Assembly (NCBI GenBank): GCA_965214995.1
Contig: CBDCCT010000002.1
Span: 310,001 to 374,000 of the forward strand
Direction of reading: 5' to 3'
Length of the DNA stretch: 64,000 bases
Origin: CBDCCT01 sp965214995
GTDB taxonomy: Bacteria > Deinococcota > Deinococci > Deinococcales > Trueperaceae
The notes under the pieces: generated by a model
Told to the model about the DNA's origin: nothing
What the model saw: only the letters and a program-made list of their open reading frames with translations
Databases searched by the model: none
Shown: positions 23,873 through 34,886 of the stretch, piece by piece
Layout: each line of letters begins with the position of its first letter
Numbering within the stretch: position 1 is the first letter of the stretch
Program-made: the position numbers and the translations under genes

Positions 23873-25363
23873 ATGGAAACAGTGATTGGAGCAATATCCT
23901 CAGTAGATACAATCGTCGAAGGCGCTGTTGCACTTGGAAAAGGAATTCTCCATCCCACTCTTCCTATTCGCGTGAATCTGAGAAGAATTACATCTCCTTC
24001 AATCCCTCGCACGGCCCATTCATTGTCGGTAGTCAAGGGGCGGGCTTACATATTTGGTGGAGAATCATCAGGCGGAGAAATTGTCAACAATGATATGCAT
24101 ATCATCATATTGCCTTCCTCAGGAGTCAGCGATACAGATTACACCGTTGTGTCAGCCAGAGGAATAGAGGCGGGAAAAGTGCCAAGTGCAAGAAAACATC
24201 ATACAGCCTCTGTAGTAGGTGATAGAATCCACATATACGGAGGGGAATGTGCGGATGGGGCCAAAGATGGCAATGGTACAATCTGGGTATTCGATACAAC
24301 TACAAATACTTGGTCGATTTTACAGCCTGAAGACGGTTCTGATACACCTACTCCACGAGCCCATCATGCTGCGGCTGCTTCAGAACTACCGGAGACCCGG
24401 GATGACGATGCAAACTTGAAAGCTACAACACGAATTCTTCCTCAAGCGCCTCCAGATCCAGCGAAACATCTTACTGAGCCGCCTGACCCTGGCTCGTACG
24501 GCAGTTTGTTCATTTACGGTGGGGTGGCTGTTGGTGGTGAAGATGGAGTAACTGAGGAGAAGCTTTTAGATGATACCTGGGCTTTTGATATTCGATCTAG
24601 GAGATGGACTCGAGTATCTGAGGGAACCAGTACAGGTCGAAAAGATGCTTCGCTTGTACTTGTTGATGACAAGCTTTATCGCTCCGGTGGTTTTAATGGC
24701 TCCTCTAGATGCGACGCAATCGTTGACTGGCTTAGCGTAAGCTCAATTGTGAAGAAGTTATCATCGTCAGCATCAGATAAGCCTGGCATGCGCAAACTTA
24801 GCTTAGCGCAAATGAGCGAGGATTGGTCTACAATTACACCAAATGTGAAAGATTCTACTTTGCCTTCGGCCAGAGACGGTGCTGGTCTTGTACAAGTTAC
24901 TGCTGGCCAGGGCAGAGATTATCTGCTTTTAATTGGCGGAAATGCTGAACGAAAAGCTTCACCTGATAGCGATCAAAATGTTGATGAAACACTAAAGAAT
25001 GAGAATAAACCTTTGCTAAGCGCTACTGGCGAAATTTGGTCGTATCAAATACCTTCTGCAGCTACCTCAGCAGCGGTCGCGAAAGATGCCACTCGGAAGC
25101 TCATCCATATGAATACACGAGAAGCAGCTTGGGCTGAGGCTCAATACAAGTATCTAAACGCAATACAAGAAGAGATTAAGCCATTGGAAGCTGGCATAGA
25201 AGAGGGTCAGGGCATTGGTCCGAGATCGAATTTTGCTGCTGCACGAGGGACAGAAGTGGATGGTTGTACGGCCATGGTCTGGGGCGGCGTACGTTCCGAG
25301 TCTGAGGACGGAACGAACGTCAGTGTTTACAGTGACGGTTGGCTTATCACTGTAGAACGGTAG
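23873..25363 (+). CDS. Kelch-repeat beta-propeller protein
   Basis: Intronless gene of 496 aa. Several Kelch blades are visible: RTAHSLSVVKGRAYIFGGE (about 47-65), ARKHHTASVVGDRIHIYGGE, SLFIYGGVAVGG, GRKDASLVLVDDKLYRSGGFNG, ARDGAGLVQV..YLLLIGG, and a last blade ending AMVWGGVRSE. Each has the double Gly followed by a spaced Trp (TWSIL, RRWTRV). The N-terminus METVIGAISSVDTIVEGAVALGKGI is hydrophobic and Gly-rich, not a clear signal peptide. Such proteins usually act as interaction scaffolds, and no catalytic residues are evident. The gene lies between the RIP-mutated retrotransposon and nag3 in the same direction as nag3. Its promoter is squeezed to about 260 bp beside RIP-mutated DNA. Confidence 0.88.
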   Translation: METVIGAISSVDTIVEGAVALGKGILHPTLPIRVNLRRITSPSIPRTAHSLSVVKGRAYIFGGESSGGEIVNNDMHIIILPSSGVSDTDYTVVSARGIEAGKVPSARKHHTASVVGDRIHIYGGECADGAKDGNGTIWVFDTTTNTWSILQPEDGSDTPTPRAHHAAAASELPETRDDDANLKATTRILPQAPPDPAKHLTEPPDPGSYGSLFIYGGVAVGGEDGVTEEKLLDDTWAFDIRSRRWTRVSEGTSTGRKDASLVLVDDKLYRSGGFNGSSRCDAIVDWLSVSSIVKKLSSSASDKPGMRKLSLAQMSEDWSTITPNVKDSTLPSARDGAGLVQVTAGQGRDYLLLIGGNAERKASPDSDQNVDETLKNENKPLLSATGEIWSYQIPSAATSAAVAKDATRKLIHMNTREAAWAEAQYKYLNAIQEEIKPLEAGIEEGQGIGPRSNFAAARGTEVDGCTAMVWGGVRSESEDGTNVSVYSDGWLITVER

Positions 25364-26275
25364 ATATCGGAACTTAGTACATTATGTTTACGATTCAATA
25401 AATACTAAGCGGCTCATGCCAGCGGACAAGTCCATCTGATTCTGCAGCATTAACAATATGGTAATTGACCAATAAATTAATATTTTTAAAGAAAGTAAAT
25501 GTCACATTTTAGCTGTTGATAAGATTTCCCGTGTACCATTTGACTTCTTCACATACTATATTACGTCTTACTGCTGCTCGATATAGAATACAATTGCTGC
25601 GCTCATCACTATAGTCGGGCCATTTCGAACCAAACAGCTTGCACTTGGCGTTGATAAATATTCTCCGGGTTTCCACCGAACTCCTAGAATGCCTGAATGT
25701 GTAAGGCGTTACAATCTCATGAAAACGTTGAAGTAAAGTTCCTTTTTCTCATGCGAAGTCATTTTGCGAGCTAACATTCTATTCAGCAGCGCTGATTATT
25801 GTTCACGGTAATTGTTTGGACAACTTACTTAGGACGAGATCTATTAGTAGACGAACTACGCGGCTTCGCAGTTGCTATAAATCAAGACTGACTACATTTG
25901 ACAAAGTCATGGATCGAATCTGACGACTGGGAACTTCATTCATCGTATCGATAGAATGGAGTGCTACCTTTGTCCTGCTTATACGGAGTTGTGCAACCTT
26001 CGCTTGCATATCGAACATGGGCGACGACATGAACCACCATAGCTAGCTTGCATCGTATTGACAGCAAATTTAAGGAAAATTACAATGCTAGATCAGCTGC
26101 TCAGGACGAGTGGTAACGAATCGAAATACGTAGTCAGCTTTGTTTCATTATATTATGAGCCATCACATCAGTTTAAATAGTCGTTGTCAATAGTACTGCC
26201 TTCAGGAGATAGCATATATTACACTTCCGTGTGGTACAAAATATAGATTCAAACCCGTCCTTTTGTTTCTACAAG
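25364..26275. promoter_or_regulatory. Intergenic region upstream of nag3
   Basis: About 910 bases without coding signal between the Kelch gene and nag3. It must hold the nag3 promoter. I could not assign any factor-binding site with confidence. Confidence 0.4.
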
Positions 26276-29200
26276 ATGACGGCTAATACCACTCTCGATC
26301 CTGTTTGGGACGATATCAATAAGTGAGACTTTCACTGCAGACAACCTCCCCTCTGGTATCAGCAAGAATTTGTATATTAAAAGTCGTAGCTGGTGCTAAC
26401 ATGACAATGCCGACAGAGCAATGGTGTGCTAGTCTCATTGTACGATTTTGCAAGCAACCAGAATGCCAGGGAGCTGACGCGCAGTCACTATATCATTCTT
26501 AGGGGCAACTCTTCATGATAGGTTTTGAGGGAACAACGATAACCCCAGAGATATGTCATCTTATACAACAACATCACATCGGATCAATTCTTCTTACAGC
26601 CAAAAACCTTAAGTGTAAGACTTTTAGCCAGTTGAGCGATATAGAAGTCATCTATAGTGGACTTCACTGTCATACATGATTTGAGATTATCAAAGCTGAC
26701 TGCTTTCGTAGCTGCTGAAGACACTACTGAGTTGGTTTACCAGTTACAAAACTTAGCTCATGACGCAGGTCATACGGTACCTTTAGCCATTGCGCTTGAT
26801 CAAGAAAACGGCGGTGTGAACAGCTTGTTTGACGAGATATACATCAGACAATACCCGAGTACTATGGGCATTGCTGCTACTGGCTCAACTGACCTCGCTT
26901 GCGAAGTGGCGAAAGCTACAGCACAAGAGTTGTCAGCTTGTGGAATCAACTGGATATTTGGTCCCTGTTTAGATGTACTGACAAACGTTCGAAAGCAGCC
27001 TTTAGGTGTTCGCACAGCTGGAGACGATCCGGAGGAAGTTTCTGCTTACGGAATCGCGTACATGAAAGGATATAAAGAAGCTGGACTGGCAACTTGTGGA
27101 AAGCATTTTCCATCCTATGGAAATATTGAGTTTGTTGGATCCTCGCTAGATGTTCCGATGATTACCGACTCGTTAGAACAACTTAGCCTTAGTGCCTTAG
27201 TTCCCTACAAGAACGCTATAGCTCATGGTATAGACTCCATGATGGTAGGTGGTTGCGCGATGTCTTCTGCAGGGCTCAACGTGATGCATGCATGCCTTTC
27301 AGCGCAAGTCGTCGAGGGCGTCCTTCGAACGGATCTTAAGTATGATGGTGTTGTTGTTTCTGAGTGTTTGGAGATGGATGCTCTCAGCCACAACATTGGG
27401 GTTGGTGGAGGAACTGTCATGGCAGTTAACGCAGGCTGTGACATTGTGCTCTTATGTCGAGCTTATGGAGCACAGCAGCAGGCTATTAGAGGATTGAAAC
27501 GAGGAATCGAGAATTCCGTGATATCTACTGCCAGGATACAGCAATCTTTGTCGCGTGTGCTTCTACTGAAAAGTGCCTGTACCAGCTGGGAGAAAGCTCT
27601 TAGCCCGCAAGGCATATCGCTTCTATCGAAATTACAACCCTCCCATACATCGCTTTCCACATTGGCTTATGATTCGTCGATCACGGTAGTGCGTGATAAC
27701 GACAGACTACTACCATTATCAAACACTATTGATCGTGAGGAAGACCTTTTACTGTTGACACCTCATGTCAAGCCACTACCGGCATCTGCGGCGTCAAAAG
27801 CTTACAATGAGACACTTTCGATCACTTCCCCTGAACCAACTATCTGGGAGCGTGGTACATCAGCGTACAGTGGGGAGCGGGTGTTTCGCGAATTTGGATG
27901 TTCTCTTTATCGTCAACGGAACGGGAGGGTGCTGCATACATCATATACAGCTACTGGGGTGCGACCAACACACGAAGAGCTGATCAATCGTGCTGGTGCC
28001 ATCATCATAGTTACTGCGGATGCTAATAGAAACCTTTATCAGTTTGGTTTTACAAAACATGTTGCAATTATTTGCAGCTCACAATATGCCAGCCGTGGCG
28101 AGAAGAAAGAAAAACCTCTTATAGTAGTTGCGGTGAGCTCTCCGTATGATTTCGCTATGGACCACGCTATCGGAACATATATCTGTACCTATGATTTTAC
28201 CGAAACGGCTCTAAATTCGCTTGTTAAGGTTCTATTCGGTGATGTCAATCCCAAAGGTGCACTGCCTGGTACAATTAGCCAAAGCCAGAAGCTTAACTCT
28301 ACCAGACAGCACTGGCTGGTAGAGACTTTTAATGAAGAACGAGATGGAACAGCTCTTGATGAATTGATTCAAACGATGATTGAGAGTAGTTCTCTCGTTC
28401 ATCACTCTGAATTGTCTGGCTCTTCTTCAAATACATTTCTTCTCAGACGTACGGATGTGACAGAAGCGCATTTTGTGGTGAGAAACAGCAGCACAAAGGC
28501 GCTTTATGGATTTTGCTCTTCGTACTACTTTCATACTACCGGGACTGGTGTTATTGGTGCACTTTTTGTCGATCCTGCAAGAAGAAAATTGTCTATTGGA
28601 CATTCTCTTCACGACAGAGCCATAAGAACTCTCTTGCAGAAAGAAGGGGCCAAAAGATTTCAGCTTGGCTCCCGTCTTCCAAGCTTATATCTTGGAATAC
28701 CTTCGGGACATGGATTAGAACGGAAGCGGTTGCGTTCGTGGTTTGCCAACCTGGGCTGGAGTACTGCGATGTCTCGATCAGTTTGCAGTATGATTATTAG
28801 AGATCTTGCAAGTTGGCTGTCGCCAGATGGCATGGCTAAGAGTCTGCAGAGTGCTAATGCAGATTTTGATCTTGTCAGTGGTGAAGATTTTGAATCTGCA
28901 ATTCTAGACCATGTCAAGAGCAGCAACCGCCAGGGTATTGCGGAAATATACAAAATTGCGCTACTGGATGCCGGGTCATGTGGTATTGTACGTGCTAAAA
29001 GGCCAGATAATGGTAATATCATTGGTACGGTAGTTCTATATAGCGCACGTTCGATACTAGCAACATTCGTGCCAGCTCTCAAACACTTGAATCAGTTAGC
29101 TGGAGGGATATCATCGCCTGTCATCTCACCAGCAGTAGGCGATTATTCTACATTGCTACAGGGCCTTATTCTATTGGGAACGCGGACATTGAAGAGACAA

Positions 29201-29387
29201 CAATGCAACGCCTGTGTACTGGATTATGTAAGCATATTTCTAATGTTTCAATGATAAGCTTCTGACATTATAGATTGATGGCGATGGTAATTTTGATGGG
29301 CTGTCCGCTATGGGATACGATGTCTTTCATAATTTTGAGGAAATTAGCTGCGATGCTATGTCGTGGACCAGGGCACCCCCGTCCTAA
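26276..29387 (+). CDS. nag3: GH3 beta-N-acetylglucosaminidase fused to GNAT domains (Nag3-like)
   Basis: Proposed exons: 26276-26322, 26433-26439, 26503-26614, 26712-29227, 29274-29387 (931 aa). The 7-nt second exon is a hypothesis that restores the phase and yields IGQLFMIGFEG, the usual start of the GH3 domain. GH3 signatures follow: LTAKNLKSAE, ALDQENGGV, CGKHFPSYGN near 186, SSLDVPMI, and VVVSECLEMDAL near 270. A GH3 C-terminal domain extends to about 560. Two acetyltransferase-like segments end the protein (GVIGALFVDPARRKLSIGHSL and the part ending YIDGDGNFDGLSAMGYDVF). Nag3-type fusions release GlcNAc from chitin fragments and belong to the fungal GlcNAc gene cluster. ron1, hxk3 and ngt1 lie next to it. 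The 5' exons need cDNA support. Confidence 0.85.
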
Positions 29388-30475
29388 ATTTTCACGGATG
29401 AAAAGCAGAATCGACTAAGCCGGCATATCCTTATGCAGCTAAGTATGATCACATTTGGCGACCTATTTGAGTTTTTCCTGAACGATCCTGGTGCCGGAAA
29501 GAAGTAAATCGGACTTTTTGCTGCGCAGTTTAGTAACGACATTATAGAGCTATTATTATAAAGTGAAGACTCACAGATATTGTTGTTATTTAAGGGTTAT
29601 TCATAACGAATTCGTTTGAAAATGTGTTTAAAGACATGCCCAACCTAACGTCTGGGCGGTTGATAATGTCCAACTTCATGGTGGATCATCATCATGGACA
29701 AACCGCTGAATGCCGACCAAAAATAGCTTTAGAAGCCTTGAGAAATAGTCGACGCTGGTCGAGCGAACGGTATGATCTGAAGACGTTCAAGCAGTTTTAA
29801 TTGTACAACACGAAGAGGCTTAGCTGTTAGACAAAAATGGCGAGGATCGATTTGGGGGACTCCCGCTCTTGGTGTTACACCGCGTCCTGAGTCACTACTA
29901 TACCTTTCCACACTTCCCTCTTCCGGGTGGCTGAAGAGTCAAGGTGAACTGCCTGCAAAGTACCGTTAATAAGTGACTTTACAGATGAGGGGAGGCTGGC
30001 CGGTTTAATTTTGGATCAGTCTTGGTGCCAAAATGTCCTGACATCAGTGCCAGGTTCGTTTCTGTGTTTGCTATTTGGACACGATGAGAATTTGAGGATA
30101 GGAAGTGTTATTGTTCTTCGTACAACAGTTTCAGATGGAGGGAAAGCAGAGAAAACATCTCTGAGCAGTAATGATTTCTTGTACTTTAGCACATCAGTTG
30201 GGACAATGATCAACGTACAAAAAACTGATCCTTACCTATATTTTCATCGGAATTCAACCTGGCGGAGCTGAGCAACTCTACAACAAAGCTTACATTCGTT
30301 TCTAGGGAAATAACAAACACATTCGTTAAAATAATACATCTTCACTTATCGTTGATCACAACTTTGGCACAGGAGAGGAAACAAAGAAGATATAACCCCC
30401 AGGAGCTATTCCGAGGAAGCTGCTTTACTGTGTCATCATCTTCAAGCATCATATGTCTCGTTGCAGACCGTCCTC
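29388..30475. promoter_or_regulatory. Long leader/promoter region of ron1
   Basis: About 1.1 kb between nag3 and the first ATG assigned to ron1. It contains an 86-codon frame at 30011-30271 (+) with no recognisable family and several short frames. A long leader with upstream reading frames is plausible for a regulator gene, but an unrecognised 5' exon cannot be excluded. Confidence 0.4.
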
Positions 30476-32163
30476 ATGTCTAGTGAACAATTATACGATC
30501 GCTCTGATGTTGATAGTCTCAACACAATGGCACTGTCTTATCTTCCACCGTCTCTGGATCAATGTGTACCACTTGAAGCGTCAGACCATCGCTTTGATCT
30601 CAGAGGTGATGTAATTAATGGGTATTACAGATTTGTTATATTAATTACTTCCACTGAAATCAAACTAGATTCAATGATTCCTCACATGCAACGCAACTAA
30701 TACAACATCATACTGTACCTCATTCGCACAGTCAAGATTCATTTGCTAGCTATAATGCGCACTATTCGGACGTTTTCAGTTCTTACGAGCATCTCATCCA
30801 TCAAGACCTTGCAACTTCAAACATACCGTCTATCGACCGTGATAACAAGCTGCTAAGTCTCTCACAGCCGACATTCCATTACACACTTCTGGATCAATTC
30901 CACCGGCAGGTGATTATATCATTGTCGGCACAGTTGCAGGGAACATTTTTCCTAGCCGAGTCTCCCTGGGCGACAACATCGAACGCACTTTCACTCACAG
31001 AACTGACCTGTTATCGACGAAATTTCATACAAATTTGTGGCAATATTACTCTTCCACGTTCCTTACGATACATCGTTACCGAGCAAAATGAACCGATACC
31101 CATTATTAGTCAAAAGCTTGTAGTCACAGCGTATGAATCCACTGAAGGCGCTCCTGTGAAGATAATCTCAGTTCCATGGAAAACACCAGGAAACGTCCCG
31201 TCAACCGTGATTGTGAACGACAAAGTTGAGAAAGAACCTTCTCCGATCGTGTTAGATTTGATGAATGGTCAGAATATCGATAATGATTATGTGGTCTTTC
31301 CTATAAACTGGAAACGTCTTCAGTTTCGTATTGCAACTGCAAATAATGGACGTAGGAAGGAACTTCAGCAACACTTCATTATACGTCTAAAGGTTGTGGC
31401 GACTCTCGTCAATGGCATAAGGGCAACATTGTGCGAATCTGACTCGGGTGCCATTATTGTTCGTGGCCGAAGCCCACGAAATTTTGAATCGCGCAAAGAC
31501 TTTCCAATAAGCAACGGCAACACCAGTAGCAAAAAATCTAATACAGTCAGATCACGGTCTACAAGAGCTCTAAGCGGAGACTCCGGTCCTCCACCACAAC
31601 GGCGGAGACTCGATCATCAAGGTGTAGAGGGTGAAGCATCAAATACTGAGACCCACAAAGAATCGGAACCATCCATGCAAATCGCTACCAGCGACTTGGA
31701 GGTTTCTCCTAACCTCATGGACTGGAAATTACCATCGAGCCCGACAGGTACATTGACCACCATGTCACAACCGTTTCTATTTTCACAACCAGCCGCACAG
31801 ATCCAATCTAGTCCTGATAAATCCAATCACACTTGTCGAAAAGAAAACTCTCAGAAATCTGTACCCATACGGCTCTCTCTTCTGGACGACGAACCTACCA
31901 GACCGGTAACATCTAAAGATATCAATCGCGCTCGGAAGAAAGATACAAATTCGAATACAGTGCCGCTTCAGGTGCTGAACAGTCCGGGTGATGCTGCTGA
32001 CCTCCTATACGAATACTTCCCTTTGAGCATGGACGATTGGATGCCACCAGTTGACGCCGTTTATCGGCCTCATGTAGTGCATCATACAAATATTCCTCCA
32101 GAAATGAAAACGCTATCGGATAGAAGTAAGTCAAGGAGGTACTTTTCGGAGGTATCACCGTAA
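30476..32163 (+). CDS. ron1: NDT80/PhoG-like transcription factor (Ron1-like)
   Basis: Two exons, 30476-30621 and 30669-32163, joined by a 47-nt intron; 546 aa. Only this donor/acceptor pair keeps the frame open. The Ndt80-type DNA-binding domain spans about residues 120-325: FFLAESPWA, LTCYRRNFIQICGNITLPR, VKIISVPWKTP, the core WKRLQFRIATANNGRRKEL, HFIIRLKV, and VRGRSPRNFESRKDFP. The rest is Ser/Pro-rich. A conserved C-terminal block EYFPLSMDDWMPPVDA..RPHVVHHTN follows. In Trichoderma reesei the NDT80-like Ron1 lies in the GlcNAc gene cluster and is required for GlcNAc use. Here it sits between nag3 and hxk3. A VIB-1/XprG-type paralogue is the alternative reading of the domain alone; location favours Ron1. 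Confidence 0.88.
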
Positions 32164-33198
32164 TGGGTAGTAACAATGTTATATCTTTGAATCGACATCC
32201 GAGCGGGGAACTCGCGCTCTCGCAGCCTGGCATGTACTACATACAAAAGGCTTTCTGGCCCTGCACAACACGAAGCCACGGTATTAGAGAACTATTTATA
32301 CACCGGGAAGATGCCAGAGCCTCTGACTGGTCAGGCTTGTGGTACCGAGATTATCAAAACTAGGGATACATGCGCAGTTTCTGACCTAACATTCTGATTG
32401 GCTTTCTTACTCCATAGTTGAAGAATGTACATTTTCAACAGTCTCTATGGATTTCTCGCATGTTTACTGCTTGTAAATTTACCGGATCATTAACAGCGTC
32501 AGCGTGGGGGTCCAGGTCATTGATCGTACTTTTGTTATTAGGCGTTTGAAGGGCGCATTTTTAGCTCACTAACAGCTGTCATGCTATGCCGGATAGGCTC
32601 TCTAATGAAATATAATCCTATAACTTCACTTTATACAGTTTATGGCTCTGGCGATCCTTTCACAGTCGTCTTTTATTTTAAACTTATAAATCGATGTAAA
32701 TGTAACACTGAGCTGTATGTACAAGAAGAATGATTAACATATATCTATCAGCATTTGCAGAGGGAAAATTCACCATTAGAAAACACTTCTTATCTGATGT
32801 TGGCAAACAACAACGCATCATTCTTACATCTTAGCTCTTTTGGGGCGTGAAGGACTACATTGAGATTATCTTAACGGCAAATATGAACGGTACTATTCTT
32901 ATCTTAATTCTTAAAGGCGCTGCTGGTAAATTCAAACTATGATCCTAATTTATGGGCATATAAACTATATGGGCAAAAACAGAAAAGTCACCACTATTCT
33001 CGTACGATGCATTTTCAGGTACGTTTGCTAATAAAACGTTATTGCGAACGTAAAGGATGATGATAGTGCCATCATCGTAATTGGCGTGGATTTGGTGGTA
33101 ACTTCTACAAGCTGCACTACATGAAAACAGCGAAATAGGTGACGAGTTATTGAAGTGAAGAGCATTTTCCAGGAGATCTGGAAGCTCTACACCCACAA
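32164..33198. other. Convergent intergenic region ron1 / hxk3
   Basis: About 1 kb between the 3' ends of ron1 and hxk3. It should hold both 3' untranslated regions. No conserved protein segment was seen; the 66- and 87-codon frames look random. Confidence 0.5.
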
Positions 33199-34886
33199 TC
33201 AAATACACGAGGCTGCAACTGCTGCGCCGGTAAGCGCAGCATCCTCCACTATCTCAAGTTGGATGGGTCCTAGCACCTTTGGTTCTTCTTTGGCAAGCTG
33301 TGTAAGCGTCTTTCGTACATTATCTCGAAATTTAGGGTAACGCTCAATTATTGAGCCGTTGCAAGCTATCGAAATAGACTGTTCAACTGTCGTCTGTGCT
33401 TCCTTTGCCCGGAGGGCAGATAGTGCGTGTATGGCAGTAGCGACTATTGCTGCAGCACGGCGTGAAACGGCCTGGGTGACCGTTCGAATAAACGCAATGT
33501 CGACACTTGAGGGTGCGAATGGAAGAGGATGGCTCAATTGAAAAGCATCTAGCGAGTGTCGGTTTTGTGGTGAAGCATCACTGGAAGATATCAGCACCCT
33601 ACATAACCGGCTGGAAAGTGAAGCCTGTAACGCTAAATGCTCAAGGGTGTTGCTAGAACCAGAACTTACGATTCTATAACGGCAAGCAGCTTTGTGTCCA
33701 ATGAGTATGGATCACCAAATCGTTCTGGCATGCAACTGCGAAACAACCCGGCAGAGCGAATGGCTTCCACGCAAATTAGTCGCACGAGTTCTCCAAGGTA
33801 AAGGCCGCCAACGCGATATTCAAGAGGCTGAAAATCTGGTTGTGGATGGCAACAATTCAATGCCTCATCCCAGCGCGTATATGGGAGAAATTCTTTTCCA
33901 AAAAGGCTAAGCTCGGTGTTAACTATTACACACTCAGCGCTGTCGAACCATTGCCGAGCCCGATCACCGAACTTTGATCTAGATAGAGAAGATGTCGGGA
34001 GATGTATGGCAGAGTTCACTCCTGTACCAACAATCAAGGAGATTCTAGCAGAAGAATCCACATAAGACTGGGCCAATAGCGTTGCAGAGGAATCGTTGAT
34101 AACCGTCTCCAGCTGCACATTGAGGTTCTGCACGAAAAAGATATTCAGCATAAAGGCAGTGCATTCCAGTGGGAAAGACAATCTGTTCTTACACGTGCTT
34201 GGCATGCTTCTACGATCAATTTGCCCAGATTTTGTCCAATGAGACCTTGACAGGCACAGAATCCTTTGCCCATCTCCATAATGGAGAAGTCTCTTTCTGA
34301 CGTCTGCCTTCTGCCTGTAAGTTTGTCTATCGATTGGGATCAAGTCATTGCAATCTTACTGTGTAGGAAAAGACCATGATAAACCGGCTGACACGGCGGT
34401 TGAGCTATGCATCCCAGTAATTCCTTCATCATGCAAAATCTGCTCTATTTTTCCAGCTAGCCAATCAAAGAATTTCTTGCCAGCCAACGACTTCACGGAC
34501 TTGTCGATTTGATAATTTTTCGATTTCTTGATCTTTATTGGTGTCCTTCCGGAGGACTTTCCAGATAATTCAAGAAGCGCAATCCGAAGCGTAGACCCGC
34601 CCACATCAAGAGCCAGGTATTGTCCTTCTTCTTCACCGGTGGGTAAAGTATAATTCCATGACGGCAGCATACACGCATCAGAAGATTGAAGTTTCCTCTC
34701 AAATTGTTTCTGCAGCTTCCCGGAAATGGTCAGAAGGATATTTGGATTGAGCGAAGCCTCAAACTGCGATTTTACATTTTGAGCAAAGTTGTCGAGATCT
34801 TGAGAAGGTAGAACGCTGATATCCTGCATGAATATGTTTTTAGCCAAAGTTGGAGAGGGAACCGATTCGACCAGAGAGGCCAACAT
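33199..34886 (-). CDS. hxk3: Hexokinase-family GlcNAc kinase (Hxk3-like)
   Basis: Four exons on the minus strand: 34886-34360, 34310-34193, 34127-33670, 33610-33199; 504 aa and a whole number of codons. The ATP phosphate-1 loop is YLALDVGGSTLRIALLEL (about 90-107). The sugar-binding region reads AGLSWSFPTQRQTS across intron 1, then MGKGF. The catalytic Asp lies in ETVINDSSATLLAQ, followed by IVGTGVNSA. NTELSLFG stands where glucose hexokinases have NTEWGAF. The end EIVEDAALTGAAVAA is the usual adenosine-binding helix. Divergence at the sugar-binding loop fits the Hxk3 subfamily, which phosphorylates GlcNAc in T. reesei. It is convergent with ron1 and lies downstream of ngt1 in the same direction. 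GlcNAc specificity is inferred from subfamily and context. Confidence 0.87.

Noticed and set aside
30011..30271. 86-codon frame upstream of ron1 as a separate gene
   Set aside because: No recognisable domain and no paired coding features. It is better treated as part of the long ron1 leader region.
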